A DNA stretch of 64,000 bases from Frateuria sp. Soil773 (GTDB lineage: Bacteria; Pseudomonadota; Gammaproteobacteria; Xanthomonadales; Rhodanobacteraceae), in contig NZ_LMSL01000041.1 of the NCBI RefSeq assembly GCF_001428405.1, forward strand, positions 68,256-132,255, written 5' to 3'. The number at the start of each line of letters is the position of its first letter. Position 1 is the stretch's first letter. The notes beneath the pieces are model-generated. The model saw nothing but the letters and a program-made list of their open reading frames with translations. It ran no database searches and was not told the DNA's origin. Positions 29,484-39,148 of this stretch are shown one piece after another. The position numbers and the translations under genes were made by a program.

Positions 29484-30290
29484 ATGGAAGAATCCTCCGC
29501 CAGCACGTTCCCGCCACGCCACGTCCGCGTCCCGGGAATCGGCGGCGCGCTGTGCCTGATCCTGCTCTACTTCCTGCTGCAACTGGTGGTCAGCGGCCTG
29601 CTCGGCCTGCTCCTCGGGCTGGCGGTCGGGCTGTACCGGGGCAACCTCGGCACGGCCGGTTTCCAGGCGCAATTGCAGGCCGAGCTGTCCCGCCCGGATA
29701 CCGGCGTGGTGCTGGTCATCCTGACCCTGCTCGTCGCGGCCACGCTGACCCTGTGGCTGGCGCGGCGCTGCTGGCCGGGGCCATGGGCGATGGCCGCGCC
29801 GCCCGGCTTCGGCCTGAACCGCCGCGGCCCGCCGGCGTACTACGCGCTGGCCGTGCTGTTCGGCCTGGCGATGCCGGTGCTGGGCGGCTGGCTGACCCAG
29901 TGGCTGGCGCACGGCCACCAGGTGACGCAGGACGTCAAGCAGCTCGGCGGCGCCAGTTCGCTGGCCCTACGCATCCCGCTGGCGCTGCTGGTGGTGAGCG
30001 CCGGGCCGCTGGTGGAGGAATTGCTGTTCCGCGGCGTGCTGCTGTCGGCGCTGCTGCGGCGGATGCCGGCCGGCGGCGCGATGGCGGTCAGTTCGCTGCT
30101 GTTCGCCGCGGTGCACCTGCCCGACCTCAACTACCTGTGGTACGCGGTGCCGAACCTGGCCCTGCTCGCCGCGGTGCTGGCCTGGCTGCGCCTGCGCTCG
30201 GGCTCGCTGTGGCCGTCGGTGCTGGCGCACGGCGTGAACAACCTGCTGGCGGTGGCGGCATGGTTCGTCGCGCTGCCGCCCGGCCACTGA
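29484..30290 (+). CDS. CPBP-family intramembrane metalloprotease
   Basis: 268 residues, about eight membrane helices. The metal-site motifs are EELLFRGVLL (EExxxR), FAAVHLPD (FxxxH) and HGVNN near the C terminus, all complete. It differs in sequence from the CPBP protein at 9.8 kb. The start ATG at 29484 lies in a long in-frame extension that reads antisense through the TerC gene and is not part of it. Substrate unknown. Confidence 0.85.
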   Translation: MEESSASTFPPRHVRVPGIGGALCLILLYFLLQLVVSGLLGLLLGLAVGLYRGNLGTAGFQAQLQAELSRPDTGVVLVILTLLVAATLTLWLARRCWPGPWAMAAPPGFGLNRRGPPAYYALAVLFGLAMPVLGGWLTQWLAHGHQVTQDVKQLGGASSLALRIPLALLVVSAGPLVEELLFRGVLLSALLRRMPAGGAMAVSSLLFAAVHLPDLNYLWYAVPNLALLAAVLAWLRLRSGSLWPSVLAHGVNNLLAVAAWFVALPPGH

Positions 30291-30333
30291 GCCGGCGTCC
30301 GGCCGGCGCAATCGCCGGAGCCCGGGCAGGCGC

Positions 30334-30903
30334 TCAGGCTGGCAGGCCGAATCCGCGCAGCAGCCGCGCCGTCTCGAACAGCGGCAGCCCCATCACGCCG
30401 GAATAGCTGCCTTCCAGGTGCTCCACCAGGATCGCGCCGCGCCCCTGGATGGCATAGGCGCCGGCCTTGCCGAACGGTTCGCCGGTGGCGACGTAGGCGG
30501 CGATGGCGGCCTCGTCCAGCGGCGCGAAGCGCACCTTGGAAACGCACAGCTCGTGCCGCTCCCGCGCGGCGCCGACGCACCACACCGCCGACACCACGTC
30601 GTGCGTGCGGCCGGACAGCCGCCGCAGCATGGCCGCCGCATCGGCCGCATCGGCCGGCTTGCCGAACACTTCGTCGTCCAGCACCACCTCGGTGTCCGAG
30701 CCGAGCACCAGGGCGCCGGCGGCGCCGTCGAGCGCGGCCAGGCCGGCCTTCGCCTTGTCGCGCGCGACGCGGACCACATAGTCCTGCGGCGACTCGCCCG
30801 CCGCCCGCCGCTCCGGCACGTCCACGTCGAGCGCGGCGAACGGAATCCCGAACCGTTGCAGCAGCTCGCGCCGGCGCGGCGATTGCGAGGCGAGGTAGAG
30901 CAT
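30334..30903 (-). CDS. maf: Maf-like nucleoside triphosphate pyrophosphatase
   Basis: 189 residues from the ATG at 30903, the normal Maf start [15 protein letters not shown]. The catalytic pattern is complete: SQSPRR, E in [15 protein letters not shown] and the [12 protein letters not shown] block. Maf/YhdE hydrolyses dTTP and UTP or modified nucleotides to monophosphates. ATG 30936 or TTG 30942 are possible longer starts. It ends an apparent run rsfS-rlmH-GNAT-maf, as often found in gammaproteobacteria. Confidence 0.9.
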   Translation of the reverse strand: MLYLASQSPRRRELLQRFGIPFAALDVDVPERRAAGESPQDYVVRVARDKAKAGLAALDGAAGALVLGSDTEVVLDDEVFGKPADAADAAAMLRRLSGRTHDVVSAVWCVGAARERHELCVSKVRFAPLDEAAIAAYVATGEPFGKAGAYAIQGRGAILVEHLEGSYSGVMGLPLFETARLLRGFGLPA

Positions 30904-30949
30904 CGGTCTGCCCGTGGAAACGAAAGCGTCCTGCATAGCCAATGCGCGC

Positions 30950-31405
30950 TCAGAGCGCCAGGCTGTATTCGCAGAACTGGCGGTCGCGCTGCCAGCCGCG
31001 TCCTTCGTACAGCGCCTGTGCCGGCGCGTTGTCCAGCGCGGTCGACAGCGACAGGCTCGCCGCGCCCAGGCGCCGCGCCTGCTCGACGGCGGCGTCCAGC
31101 AGGGCGGTCGCCACGCCGCGGCGACGCGCGGCGGCGGCCACGAACAGGTCGTTCAGCAGGAAGGTGCGCACGGTGCGCACCGAGGAGAACAGCGGATACA
31201 ACTGGGTGAAACCCAGCCCTTCGCCCGCGGCGTCGCGCGCCAGCAGGATCTGCGACTCGTGATGGACGAGGCGGTCGGACAGGAAGTCGCGCGCGCGCCC
31301 CAGGTCCGCGGGCTGCCCGTAGAACTGGCGGTAGCCGTCGAACAGCGGCGCCAGCGTGTCGAGGTCGTGGATCGTGGCCGGCAGGATCTGGAAGGGCATG
31401 GGCAT
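30950..31405 (-). CDS. GNAT-family N-acetyltransferase
   Basis: About 151 residues. The acetyl-CoA site is in [21 protein letters not shown], followed by [20 protein letters not shown] typical of GNAT enzymes. Start codons GTG 31408, ATG 31405 and ATG 31399 are all possible. It lies between rlmH and maf on the same strand. Substrate unknown. Confidence 0.82.
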   Translation of the reverse strand: MPMPFQILPATIHDLDTLAPLFDGYRQFYGQPADLGRARDFLSDRLVHHESQILLARDAAGEGLGFTQLYPLFSSVRTVRTFLLNDLFVAAAARRRGVATALLDAAVEQARRLGAASLSLSTALDNAPAQALYEGRGWQRDRQFCEYSLAL

Positions 31406-31472
31406 CACGCAGTGGTCTGGACGGCCGCCACGCTACCCGGAGCGCGCCGGTGCCGGCAACCCGCCGCGCGGC

Positions 31473-31943
31473 TCAGGCGCGGTGGTAGGGATGCCCGGCC
31501 AGCAGGGTGGTGGCGCGGTACAACTGCTCGGCCAGCACCAGCCGCACCAGCATGTGCGGCAGCGTCAGCGGCCCCAGCGACCACGACTGGTCGGCGCGCG
31601 CCAGCACCTCGGCCGCGTGGCCGTCCGGCCCCCCGATCAGGAACGCCAGGTCGCGGCCGGCCATGCGCCATTTCGCCAATTGCTCGGCCAGTTGCTCGCT
31701 GGACCAGGTCTTGCCGCGCCCGTCGAGCGCGACGACATGGATGTCGCGGGGCAAGGCCGCGAGGATCGCGGCGCCTTCGTCGTGCATCGCGCGCGCGTCG
31801 TCGCGGCCCTTGCCGCGCACGCCGGGCTTCAGCTCGACCAGTTCCAGCGGCAGCTCGTGCGAAAGCCGCTTGCGGTATTCGGCGAAGCCTTCAGCCACCC
31901 ATGCGGGCATGCGCTCGCCGACGGCGATCAGGCGCGCGCGCAT
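31473..31943 (-). CDS. rlmH: 23S rRNA (pseudouridine1915-N3)-methyltransferase
   Basis: 156 residues, the standard RlmH length. Deep-knot SPOUT methyltransferase with VVALDGRGKTWSSEQLA, the SAM-binding knot FLIGGPDGHAAEVL and the tail LPHMLVRLVLAEQLYRA. It methylates pseudouridine 1915 in helix 69 of 23S rRNA. The ATG at 31943 (MRARLIAVGERMP) is the family start; the open frame continues upstream into repeat DNA. It is 205 bases downstream of rsfS. Confidence 0.95.
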   Translation of the reverse strand: MRARLIAVGERMPAWVAEGFAEYRKRLSHELPLELVELKPGVRGKGRDDARAMHDEGAAILAALPRDIHVVALDGRGKTWSSEQLAEQLAKWRMAGRDLAFLIGGPDGHAAEVLARADQSWSLGPLTLPHMLVRLVLAEQLYRATTLLAGHPYHRA

Positions 31944-31982
31944 CGTCGCCGCCCAAGGACGAAAGACGACGTACGGCATCCG

Positions 31983-32125
31983 CTTCCCTTCCCCTTCGGC
32001 GAGAGGGCCGGGGCGAGCGGCCGGGGCCTGCGGGAGCGCATGTCGGAGTGGCGTCCTGCTTCGTCGATCCCATGCCGCGGGGCCGGCCCCCGGTCCTCTC
32101 CCCGGAGGGGAGAAGGGGAAGAGCC
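31983..32125. repeat. Palindromic intergenic element between rsfS and rlmH
   Basis: The gap carries CTTCGGCGAGAGGGCCGGGG at the left end and CCTCTCCCCGGAGGGGAGAA at the right. The second is an inverted repeat (CTCTCCCC / GGGGAGAA). Elements of this kind (CTCTCCCC...GGGAGAGGGCCGGGG) are common between genes in this group of bacteria; the assignment is by resemblance. Confidence 0.5.
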
Positions 32126-32148
32126 GGACGTCGCGCGCGGATCGCGGC

Positions 32149-32535
32149 TCACCCGGCGCTCGCGGCGCCGACATCCTGTTCGTGGTCGCCTACCGTCCAC
32201 AGCCTTTCCAGGCCGTAGAACTCGCGGATGCGCGGCAGCATCACGTGGACGATCACGTCGCCCAGGTCGACCAGCACCCACTCGGCCTCCTGCTCGCCTT
32301 CCACGCCCAGCGGCATCACGCCCGCCTTCTTGGCGAACTTCACCACTTCGTCGGCGATGGATTTGACGTGGCGCGCGGAGGTGCCGGAAGCGATCACCAG
32401 CAGGTCGGCGATGGAGGTCTTGCCACGGACGTCGATCTCGCGGACGTCCTTGGCCTTCAGTTCGTCCAGCGCGTCGATGACGGACTTGCGCAGGGCGGCC
32501 GTGGTAACGGCCTTGTTCGTACGGGCAGTGCTCAA
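32149..32535 (-). CDS. rsfS: Ribosomal silencing factor RsfS
   Basis: 128 residues. Typical Rsf[21 protein letters not shown], then [18 protein letters not shown], then [20 protein letters not shown]. It binds uL14 on the 50S subunit and blocks subunit joining in starvation. No ATG fits: the best start is TTG at 32535, with GAGG 9 bases before it. In most relatives it follows nadD; here nadD is 31 kb away. TATACT at 32584-32589 would be its own -10 box. Confidence 0.9.
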   Translation of the reverse strand: MSTARTNKAVTTAALRKSVIDALDELKAKDVREIDVRGKTSIADLLVIASGTSARHVKSIADEVVKFAKKAGVMPLGVEGEQEAEWVLVDLGDVIVHVMLPRIREFYGLERLWTVGDHEQDVGAASAG

Positions 32536-32583
32536 GCGGGAGGGCCTCGGTGCGGTATCGCCGCGCGGGATGGCGCGGGCCGC

Positions 32584-32589
32584 AGTATA
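32584..32589 (-). promoter_or_regulatory. Probable -10 box of rsfS
   Basis: Minus strand TATACT, 49 bases before the TTG start. A TTGACG lies 20 bases further up, a rather long spacer. It suggests that rsfS no longer depends on a nadD-side promoter. Confidence 0.4.
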
Positions 32590-32653
32590 GCGTCCCTGCC
32601 GCAAGGGCACGTCAAGGCCGGCCGCGGCGGTCGCCGGCGCCCTTCCCGGCCGC

Positions 32654-33736
32654 TCATTCCAGCGCGCGCGCCGCCGCGCCGTATTCGTCCATCAGCACCG
32701 CCACCAGTTCGGCGGCTGGCAGGTCGCGGACGAGCGCGGCCGCCTGGCCGCACCATTCCGACAGCAGGTCGCCGCGGCCGGCCTGGGCGGCGGCGCGGCG
32801 CAGCGGCGCGGTGAGCGCATTGAGCGCGGGATAGCCGGGCAGCTCCGCCATGGCGCCCTCCATCGCCTCCACGTAGCGGTTGCGCAGGCCGCGCGCCGCG
32901 CGGCCCGAGAAGCTGCGGATGGTCGTGACGCGGTGGTCCTCGGCGGCCGGCAGGTCCCGTTTCCACGCCGCCGCGGCCGCGCTCTCGGGGCAGCCCAGGA
33001 AAGCCGTGCCGAGCTGGCTGGCCGCCGCGCCGAGCACCTCGGCGGCGAGCATGGCGCGCCCGTCCATGATCCCGCCGGCGGCGATCACCGGCATGTCCGG
33101 CGCGCATTCCGCGGCCGCGCGCAGGGCCAGCGGCAGCAGCGCGAACAGGCCGACCATCGCCTCGTCCGGCGCATGCAGGAAGGTGCCGCGATGGCCGCCG
33201 GCCTCGGCGCCCTGCACGCACACCGCATCCGCTCCCAGCTCGGCCCAGGCGCGCGTTTCCGCCGCCGTGGTCGCGGTGCCGACCACCACGATGCCCAGCG
33301 CCTGCAGCTCGCGCAGTTGCGCCGGCGAAAGCAGGCCGAAGGCGAAGCTCGCCACCGCCGGCCGCGCCTCGCGCAGCGCCGCCAACTGGTCGCTGAAGCG
33401 CGGTGCCCAGCGCGCGGGCAACTGCGTGCGCGCCTCGATGCCCTCGCGCTCCATCAGCGCGTCCAGCCGCGCACGCGCACGCGCCACCGCGGCCATGTCC
33501 GGCTCGAAGTCGTCGGGCAGCACGAACAGGTTGACGCCGAACGGGCGGCGGGTGAGCGCCCGCGTGTCAGCCGCCTGCGCCAGGATCGCCTCCGGTTCGA
33601 GGTAGCCGGCCCCCAGCGAGCCGAGGCCGCCGGCCTCGGATACCGCGGCGGCGAGCGCGGGCGTGGTGGCGCCGGCCATGGGCGCCTGGATCAGGGGATG
33701 GACGATGCCGACCCGGCGGACGAACGAGGCATGCAT
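32654..33736 (-). CDS. Nitronate monooxygenase (2-nitropropane dioxygenase-like)
   Basis: 360 residues, FMN TIM-barrel. [21 protein letters not shown] at the N terminus (read as two pieces), GVNLFV and the FMN-phosphate region [11 protein letters not shown] identify a class of nitronate monooxygenases, which detoxify alkyl nitronates such as propionate-3-nitronate. The catalytic His of the AGGH motif is present. It lies on the same strand as rsfS with 118 bases between; co-transcription is uncertain. Confidence 0.88.
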   Translation of the reverse strand: MHASFVRRVGIVHPLIQAPMAGATTPALAAAVSEAGGLGSLGAGYLEPEAILAQAADTRALTRRPFGVNLFVLPDDFEPDMAAVARARARLDALMEREGIEARTQLPARWAPRFSDQLAALREARPAVASFAFGLLSPAQLRELQALGIVVVGTATTAAETRAWAELGADAVCVQGAEAGGHRGTFLHAPDEAMVGLFALLPLALRAAAECAPDMPVIAAGGIMDGRAMLAAEVLGAAASQLGTAFLGCPESAAAAAWKRDLPAAEDHRVTTIRSFSGRAARGLRNRYVEAMEGAMAELPGYPALNALTAPLRRAAAQAGRGDLLSEWCGQAAALVRDLPAAELVAVLMDEYGAAARALE

Positions 33737-33814
33737 GGGCTACTCCGGAACCGTTCCGGCCCCCAGTATCCATCGATCCCGTTGCAGGGGAAAAACGCCT
33801 CCCGGCCCCGGGGC

Positions 33815-33843
33815 AAAAAAAGGCCGCCGTCTCACGGGCGGCG
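33815..33843 (-). terminator. Rho-independent terminator after the TonB-dependent receptor gene
   Basis: Minus strand: GCGCCGCCCGT / GACGGCGGC hairpin followed by seven Ts. A second hairpin closer to the gene (about 33865-33905, CCGGGCG / CGCCCGG followed by GGTACCTTTTT) may act in tandem. Confidence 0.85.
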
Positions 33844-33934
33844 CAAGCCGGGGAGGCAAAAAGGTACCGCCCGGGCGATGCGCGTTGCGCGCACCGCCCG
33901 GTCATTCGGGCCGATCGACGGCCTTGCGGCCGCG

Positions 33935-36900
33935 TCAGAAGTCGTAGGTCACGCCGAAGCGGACGTAGCGCGGCTGCGACTGGGTGACAGGGATCCGGTA
34001 GGACGGGTACTCGCCGCCGGTCGAGCCGTAGAACGGGTCGGTCTGCGTCGTGACCCGGTTGTTGAGCACGTTGTAGACCATCACGTTGATGCCCAGCTTC
34101 TTGCCGGCCCACTCCGGGCGGTACTCGGCGCTCAGGCTGACGATGTACTGCCACGGGTTGTGGCCGGCGTCGCCCGGGCGCGACACCTTGCCGCCGCACC
34201 AGTGGTAGTAGCCGCCGCTGTAGCCGAGCCCGGGGTTGGTCTCGCCCGGGCCGTAGTAGCCGAGGCAACTGCGCGGCGCGCCGGAGAGGATCGCCACGTT
34301 GCCCGAGAGCAGCCATTCCGGCGCGATCTGGTAGGAGCCGTACGCCTTGAGCTGGTGCCGCCGGCTGTTGGACAGCTCGCCGTTGGCGTACTCCATGACC
34401 TGCGCGTAGTCCCAGTCCACCGTGGCGGACACGTCTTCCTGGCCGATGTCGGAACGCACCTGGCCTTCGCTGTTGCCGTAGCTGCGCGAGAACAGGTAGT
34501 CGATCTTGCCGGACCAGGTGCCGTCGAACGGATGCTCCAGGAACAGGTTCAGCCCGTAGTAGTGCCGCTTGATGCCCGAGGAGAAGCCGAAGTCCGCCGT
34601 GGTCATCGGCACCGAGTAGTAGCTGCCGTCGTACTTCTGCACCTTGAGGATGTTGGTGCGGCCGGGGTTGAACAGGTAGGCGCCGGAGATCTGGTCGGCG
34701 TCGTAGGTGCTGCGGTCGATGCCCATGCGGTCCATCTTGGCGGCGACGGCGCCGGAGTCGCCGAAGTCGTCGATCGCGGTGCGCAGGTTGCGGTAGGTCG
34801 CCTTGGCGCCGTACACCCAGTCGTTGCCCAGCTTCTTGTCGAAGCCGAGGATGAACTCGTCCTGGTACTCCGACTTCAGGTTGGTGGCGGTGACCATCTT
34901 CGGATCGTGCGACTGGCCGTATTCGCGGTTGTCCGAGATCGGCGCGCCGACGCCGCGGCTGGTATCGACCGGGGTGAGCCCGGTGGGCTGGCCGTTCGAA
35001 TCGATGCCGGTGTAGGTGAAGTACTCGCGCGTATACAGCGGCGCGCCGGCCTGGCGCATCGCCACCGTGGACGGCAGGGCCAGAAAGTAGCGCCCGGCGT
35101 TGCCGTAGATCTTGAAGCTGGAGTCGCCGTTGACGTCCCAGCTGAAGCCCACGCGCGGCGCCCACTGCGGCTTGGTCAGGCGCAGGTAGGACTGGCCGTT
35201 GGGGTTGTAGTTGGTGAACTGGTCGTTGCGCAGGCCGAGCTTGAGCAGCCAGCGGTCGTTGACCTGCCAGCTATCCTCGACGTACTGCGCGCGCTGTTCC
35301 ACGCGCACGCTGCCGCCGCCGTAGCGGCGGTACTTGGCGACGTAGTAGCCGGTCTCGCCGCCGGCATAGCCGCCCGGCGCGGCGACGTAGTTCGCGTCGC
35401 CCGGCGCGCCCTTGATCGGGGTGCTTGGGTTGCCCACGTTGTATTCCCAGGCATAGCCGGGATCGGCCATCCGGGTGCCGTCGTTCATGTCCTTGATGGT
35501 CTGGTTGTCGATACCGGCGGAGAGCGTGTGGTCGCCCAGCCGGTAGCTCAAGTCGATGCGCAGGTTGGTGTTGCGCGAGGTGTGGGTGGGATCGGCGATC
35601 TCGCCGAGGGTCTGCGGGCTGACGATCGGGCTGCCGCCGTTGAGCGCGGGGTTCTGCTTGTTCGTGCTGTACAGCCGCCCGATGTCCGGATAGCGGTTGG
35701 TGACCTGGTTGTAGTAGGTGCCGTCCATGCGGCCGTACAACGCCGACAGGGTCAGGTCGTCGGTGATGTAGCTGGTGAACTTGGCGACGTACATGTCGGC
35801 GCCGGCCTTGGTCGGCACCGCCGGGCTGGCGGGAGCGCCGGACCTGCCGGTGTCGTAGTCGTAGTTGAAGCGGTCGGCCGAGTAGGAGCGCTTGGAGGAC
35901 GCGCCGGTCACCTCGAGGATGTTGCTTTCGGTGATGTTCCAGTCCAGCTTCGCGTACCACTTCGGGTAGTCGTTGCGGTAGTTGGTCTTGTACGGCGAGT
36001 CGGTCGACCCGATGCTGCTGCCTTCGCGCCGCTCGGCCTCGGCCGAGGCGAACAGGAATAGCTTGTCCTTGATCAGCGGGCCGCCGGCGTAGGCGCTGAC
36101 CACCGTGGTCCACGAACGGTCCCGCGAGTTGCGGTCGTACAGCGTGCCGCGGTCGGCGCCGCTGACGTAGTGGATGTCGCGCTGCTCGCCGCGGGCGAAC
36201 GCCGGCGTCCACAGCACCTGGCCGCCGAAATGCCACTCGTTGGTGCCGCGCTTGCCGACCTGGCTGATCACGCCGCCGTCGGAACGGCCGTACGCCGCGC
36301 CGTAGCCGCCGCTGAGGATTTCCTGCTGGTCGATCGAGCCGTACGGCAGCGTGAAGCCGCCGAAGTTGCTCAGCGGGTCGGTGGTGTTGAAGCCGTTGAT
36401 GTAGTACGCGTTCTCGGTGACCGAGGAGCCGCCGAAGGAGACCACCGTGCCGCCGGTGGGGCCGCCGAAGTAGCCGCTGCCCTCGACCACGCCCGGCGCC
36501 AGCAGGGCGATCGCCTCGGCGCTGCGCGCCAGCGGCAGGCGGGCCAGTTGCTCGGAGGTGATGACGGTGCGCGAGTCCACGCCGGTGACGTCGATGGCGG
36601 GCAGCGCGCTCGCCGTCACCTCGACCGCCGACAGGTCCTTCGCCTGCCCGGCATCGGCCGCGGCGACGAACGAGACCTCGGTGCCCGCGCCCACGCGCAG
36701 GGTGACGTTGCTGCGCGAATCGACTTCCTTGCCGTCGCGCAGCAGGCTGACGGTGTAGGTGCCCAGCGGGAGCGCGGCGATCGAGTAGCGGCCCTGCGCG
36801 TCCACCGCCACCTGGCGGGTGATGCCGGAGGAGTTCCTGATCGCGACCGTGTCGCCGCTGCCGGCCGGCGCCTGGCCGAAGATGGTGCCGGTCGTCGCCT

Positions 36901-37000
36901 GGCCATGCACCAGGCCGGCCGTGCCCAGCCCCGCCACCAGCGCAGCCGTCAGCAGGTTGCGTCGAAGCGGTGTTCCCCGGAACAGGGAATGATTGTTCAT
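33935..37000 (-). CDS. Oar-type TonB-dependent receptor with carboxypeptidase-regulatory-like domain
   Basis: 1021 residues, an outer-membrane importer. A signal peptide (about 1-33) is followed by an Ig-like carboxypeptidase-regulatory domain (about 38-115; GRYSIAALPLGTYTVSLLRD). Next is a plug with VEVTASALPAIDV and GYGAAYGRSDGG, then a 22-strand-type barrel ending in PRYVRFGVTYDF with a terminal Phe for outer-membrane assembly. Such receptors are Oar/OmpA-related and often take up peptides or large substrates. It sits next to the hydroxyproline cluster and the PAS-AraC gene, so collagen-derived peptides are a reasonable but unproven ligand. Start ATG 37000 has GGAGAG 8 bases before. Confidence 0.88.
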   Translation of the reverse strand: MNNHSLFRGTPLRRNLLTAALVAGLGTAGLVHGQATTGTIFGQAPAGSGDTVAIRNSSGITRQVAVDAQGRYSIAALPLGTYTVSLLRDGKEVDSRSNVTLRVGAGTEVSFVAAADAGQAKDLSAVEVTASALPAIDVTGVDSRTVITSEQLARLPLARSAEAIALLAPGVVEGSGYFGGPTGGTVVSFGGSSVTENAYYINGFNTTDPLSNFGGFTLPYGSIDQQEILSGGYGAAYGRSDGGVISQVGKRGTNEWHFGGQVLWTPAFARGEQRDIHYVSGADRGTLYDRNSRDRSWTTVVSAYAGGPLIKDKLFLFASAEAERREGSSIGSTDSPYKTNYRNDYPKWYAKLDWNITESNILEVTGASSKRSYSADRFNYDYDTGRSGAPASPAVPTKAGADMYVAKFTSYITDDLTLSALYGRMDGTYYNQVTNRYPDIGRLYSTNKQNPALNGGSPIVSPQTLGEIADPTHTSRNTNLRIDLSYRLGDHTLSAGIDNQTIKDMNDGTRMADPGYAWEYNVGNPSTPIKGAPGDANYVAAPGGYAGGETGYYVAKYRRYGGGSVRVEQRAQYVEDSWQVNDRWLLKLGLRNDQFTNYNPNGQSYLRLTKPQWAPRVGFSWDVNGDSSFKIYGNAGRYFLALPSTVAMRQAGAPLYTREYFTYTGIDSNGQPTGLTPVDTSRGVGAPISDNREYGQSHDPKMVTATNLKSEYQDEFILGFDKKLGNDWVYGAKATYRNLRTAIDDFGDSGAVAAKMDRMGIDRSTYDADQISGAYLFNPGRTNILKVQKYDGSYYSVPMTTADFGFSSGIKRHYYGLNLFLEHPFDGTWSGKIDYLFSRSYGNSEGQVRSDIGQEDVSATVDWDYAQVMEYANGELSNSRRHQLKAYGSYQIAPEWLLSGNVAILSGAPRSCLGYYGPGETNPGLGYSGGYYHWCGGKVSRPGDAGHNPWQYIVSLSAEYRPEWAGKKLGINVMVYNVLNNRVTTQTDPFYGSTGGEYPSYRIPVTQSQPRYVRFGVTYDF

Positions 37001-37340
37001 CGGTGTTCTCTCCAGATCTTTATGGATTGGAACCGGCGTGCGTACCGCTGGCGCGCCGGTTGAGCTATCGGGGCATCTGGAGTTCTGCCGCGTCCCTCCC
37101 CCGCCTCGCTCCGTCCCCAACGGAGCAGGCTTGCCGCATGCCTGCGAGAACATCGACCTGTGCCTGCGGCGCCACGGCATCGTGAAACGCAACGCAAGAC
37201 CGGGACAAAATCGCAGAACTCCGGCACATGGTGAAATGCGCCGCATCGATGCGTCTTGTCGGATTCTTGCGGAATGGGTGCGGTGTTCCGCACAAGTTCT
37301 TGCGCCCGGAGCGCGCGCATCCGCGCAGTGGGAATGCCGC
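37001..37340 (-). promoter_or_regulatory. Gene-free upstream region of the TonB receptor
   Basis: 340 bases without a gene. It holds a perfect hairpin GTGCGG-TGTT-CCGCAC (37278-37293) flanked by a direct repeat TTCTTGCG (37264-37271 and 37297-37304), 33 bases apart, about three helical turns. Such spaced direct repeats are common for AraC-type regulators. No promoter hexamers were clear. Confidence 0.45.
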
Positions 37341-38054
37341 TCAGATCCTCGCGCCGGCATACAGCCCGCGGTACTCCCGCGGCGTCATCCCGACGGTGGC
37401 CTTGAACTGCCGCGCGAACGCGCTCTGGTCGGTGAAGCCGCAGGCCAGGCCGATGTCCGCGACGCTGTCGCGCCCCAGCAGCAGCCGCATCGCCGCCTCG
37501 ATGCGCACCTTGGTCAGCGCCTGCTGCGGGGTCAGCTGGAACACCCTGCGGAAATGCCGCTCCAACTGCGCCACCGACACCTCGGCCAGGCCGGCCAGGG
37601 TGCCCACGCGCACGCTTTCCGCATAGTGGTCCTGCAGGTAGTCCATCACGCGGATCAACCGCGGATAGGTCGGGTGCTTCCCGTCCGGCTTGTTCAGGTC
37701 GCGCGAAATGCCGACCACTCCGCAGATTTCCGCACGCGAGCGCAGCGGATACTTGCAGGTCAGGCACCAGCCCGGCGCTCGGTTGGGCAGGATATGCACC
37801 TCGAGCTGGTTCTCGATCGATTCGCCGAGCAGCGCGCGGCGGTCCTGCGACGCATACGAGGTGCCCAGCGTGCTGGGAAACAGCTCGGTGACGCTGCGGC
37901 CGAGCACGTCCTCCCGGCGCTTCAGCCCGAGCCGGCGCACCAGCGTAAGGTTGGCATGGGTATAGCGTCCGGCGCGGTCCTTCACGAAGAACACGACGTC
38001 CGGCAGCGCGTCGAACAGAAGCTGCAATTCACCTGCTGAAATCTTCACGTCCAT
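37341..38054 (-). CDS. PAS-AraC transcriptional regulator, copy 1
   Basis: 237 residues. Residues about 1-120 form a PAS-like domain (DVVFFVKDRAGRYTHANL, APGWCLTCKYPL, GISRDLN). Residues about 130-237 form an AraC double helix-turn-helix (YPRLIRVMDYLQDHYAES, IGLACGFTDQSAFARQFKA). Start ATG 38054 has GGGGGAGG upstream. It is a paralogue of the gene at 49.1 kb. It lies divergent from the hydroxyproline epimerase gene, the usual place for a pathway activator. The PAS domain probably senses a small ligand or redox state; this is not visible. Confidence 0.85.
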   Translation of the reverse strand: MDVKISAGELQLLFDALPDVVFFVKDRAGRYTHANLTLVRRLGLKRREDVLGRSVTELFPSTLGTSYASQDRRALLGESIENQLEVHILPNRAPGWCLTCKYPLRSRAEICGVVGISRDLNKPDGKHPTYPRLIRVMDYLQDHYAESVRVGTLAGLAEVSVAQLERHFRRVFQLTPQQALTKVRIEAAMRLLLGRDSVADIGLACGFTDQSAFARQFKATVGMTPREYRGLYAGARI

Positions 38055-38158
38055 ACGGCCTCCCCCGGAATCGTCAACCGAGCTGCACGGCACGCCCCGA
38101 CAGTAACAAGGCCCGTGGGCGGCAAACAGCAACTATGCCGAATTCCGCATCCGGCAGG

Positions 38159-38189
38159 GGCAAGCTTGCCTAGACGCCAAAACGCCCCC
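38159..38189 (+). promoter_or_regulatory. Candidate operator before the hydroxyproline operon
   Basis: A perfect 12-base palindrome GGCAAGCTTGCC (38159-38170) is followed by CGCCAAAACGCCCCC (38175-38189). The second motif recurs, with one change, at 49910-49924 between the other regulator and the collagenase gene. It ends 17 bases before the epimerase start. Confidence 0.5.
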
Positions 38190-38206
38190 GGCAGGAACAT
38201 GGCGGC

Positions 38207-39148
38207 ATGCATACCGTCCATGTCATCGACTCGCACACCGGCGGCGAGCCCACCCGCGTCGTCCTCGGCGGCCTGCCCGACCTGGGCGACGTCTCCCTCG
38301 CCGAGCAGCGCCAGCGTTTCCGCGACCGGCACGACGCCTGGCGCAGCGCGATCACCTGCGAGCCGCGGGGATCGAGCGCCATGGTCGGCGCCCTGTTGCG
38401 GCCGGCGCGCAGCCCGGGCGCCTGCACCGGGGTGATCTTCTTCAACAACGTGGGCTACCTGGGCATGTGCGGGCACGGCACCATCGGCGTGATCCGCACC
38501 CTGGCGCACCTTGGCCGGCTCGCGCCGGGCCGGCACAGCGTGGACACCCCGGTGGGCACCGTGGGGGTGAAGCTGCATGCCGACGGGCGCGTCTCGGTCG
38601 ACAACGTGGAAAGCTACCGGCTCGAGGCCGGCATGGAGATCGACGTGCCGGGCTACGGCCGCGTGCGCGGCGACATCGCCTGGGGCGGCAACTGGTTCTT
38701 CATCACCGACGACGCCCCGCTGCCGCTGGACATCGTCCACCGGCGCGAGCTGACCGCCTATACCGAGGCGATCAGATACGCCCTGACCGACGCCGGCATC
38801 CGCGGCGACGACGGCGGCGAGATCGACCATATCGAGGTCAACGCCAGGTCCGCCTCGCCCGATGCCGACGCGCGCAATTTCGTGCTCTGCCCCGGCATGG
38901 CCTACGACCGCTCGCCCTGCGGCACCGGCACCAGCGCCAAGCTGGCCTGCCTCGCCGCCGACGGCAAGCTGGCGCCGGGCGCCGTCTGGCGGCAGGAGAG
39001 CATCCTGGGCAGCGTGTTCGAGGCGCGCTACGTGAACGGCGCGCGCGGCGTGCTGCCGCAGATCACCGGTACCGCGCACGTCACCGCGCAGGCCACGCTG
39101 CTGATCGACGACGACGATCCGTTCGCCTGGGGCAGCGGCGGGGAATGA
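38207..39148 (+). CDS. lhpA: 4-hydroxyproline 2-epimerase (proline racemase family)
   Basis: 313 residues, cytosolic. The two catalytic cysteines of hydroxyproline epimerases are present: Cys88 in MCGHGTIG and Cys238 in [10 protein letters not shown]. It converts trans-4-hydroxy-L-proline to cis-4-hydroxy-D-proline. Proline racemase family members include dehydratases that lack one Cys; having both supports epimerase. First gene of the operon, overlapping the next by ATGA. An AraC-PAS gene lies divergently upstream. Confidence 0.92.
   Translation: MHTVHVIDSHTGGEPTRVVLGGLPDLGDVSLAEQRQRFRDRHDAWRSAITCEPRGSSAMVGALLRPARSPGACTGVIFFNNVGYLGMCGHGTIGVIRTLAHLGRLAPGRHSVDTPVGTVGVKLHADGRVSVDNVESYRLEAGMEIDVPGYGRVRGDIAWGGNWFFITDDAPLPLDIVHRRELTAYTEAIRYALTDAGIRGDDGGEIDHIEVNARSASPDADARNFVLCPGMAYDRSPCGTGTSAKLACLAADGKLAPGAVWRQESILGSVFEARYVNGARGVLPQITGTAHVTAQATLLIDDDDPFAWGSGGE

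Noticed and set aside
32933..36061. 1042-residue plus-strand open frame
   Set aside because: Antisense to the nitronate monooxygenase and TonB receptor genes; low-complexity Arg/Val/Gly content and no ribosome site.
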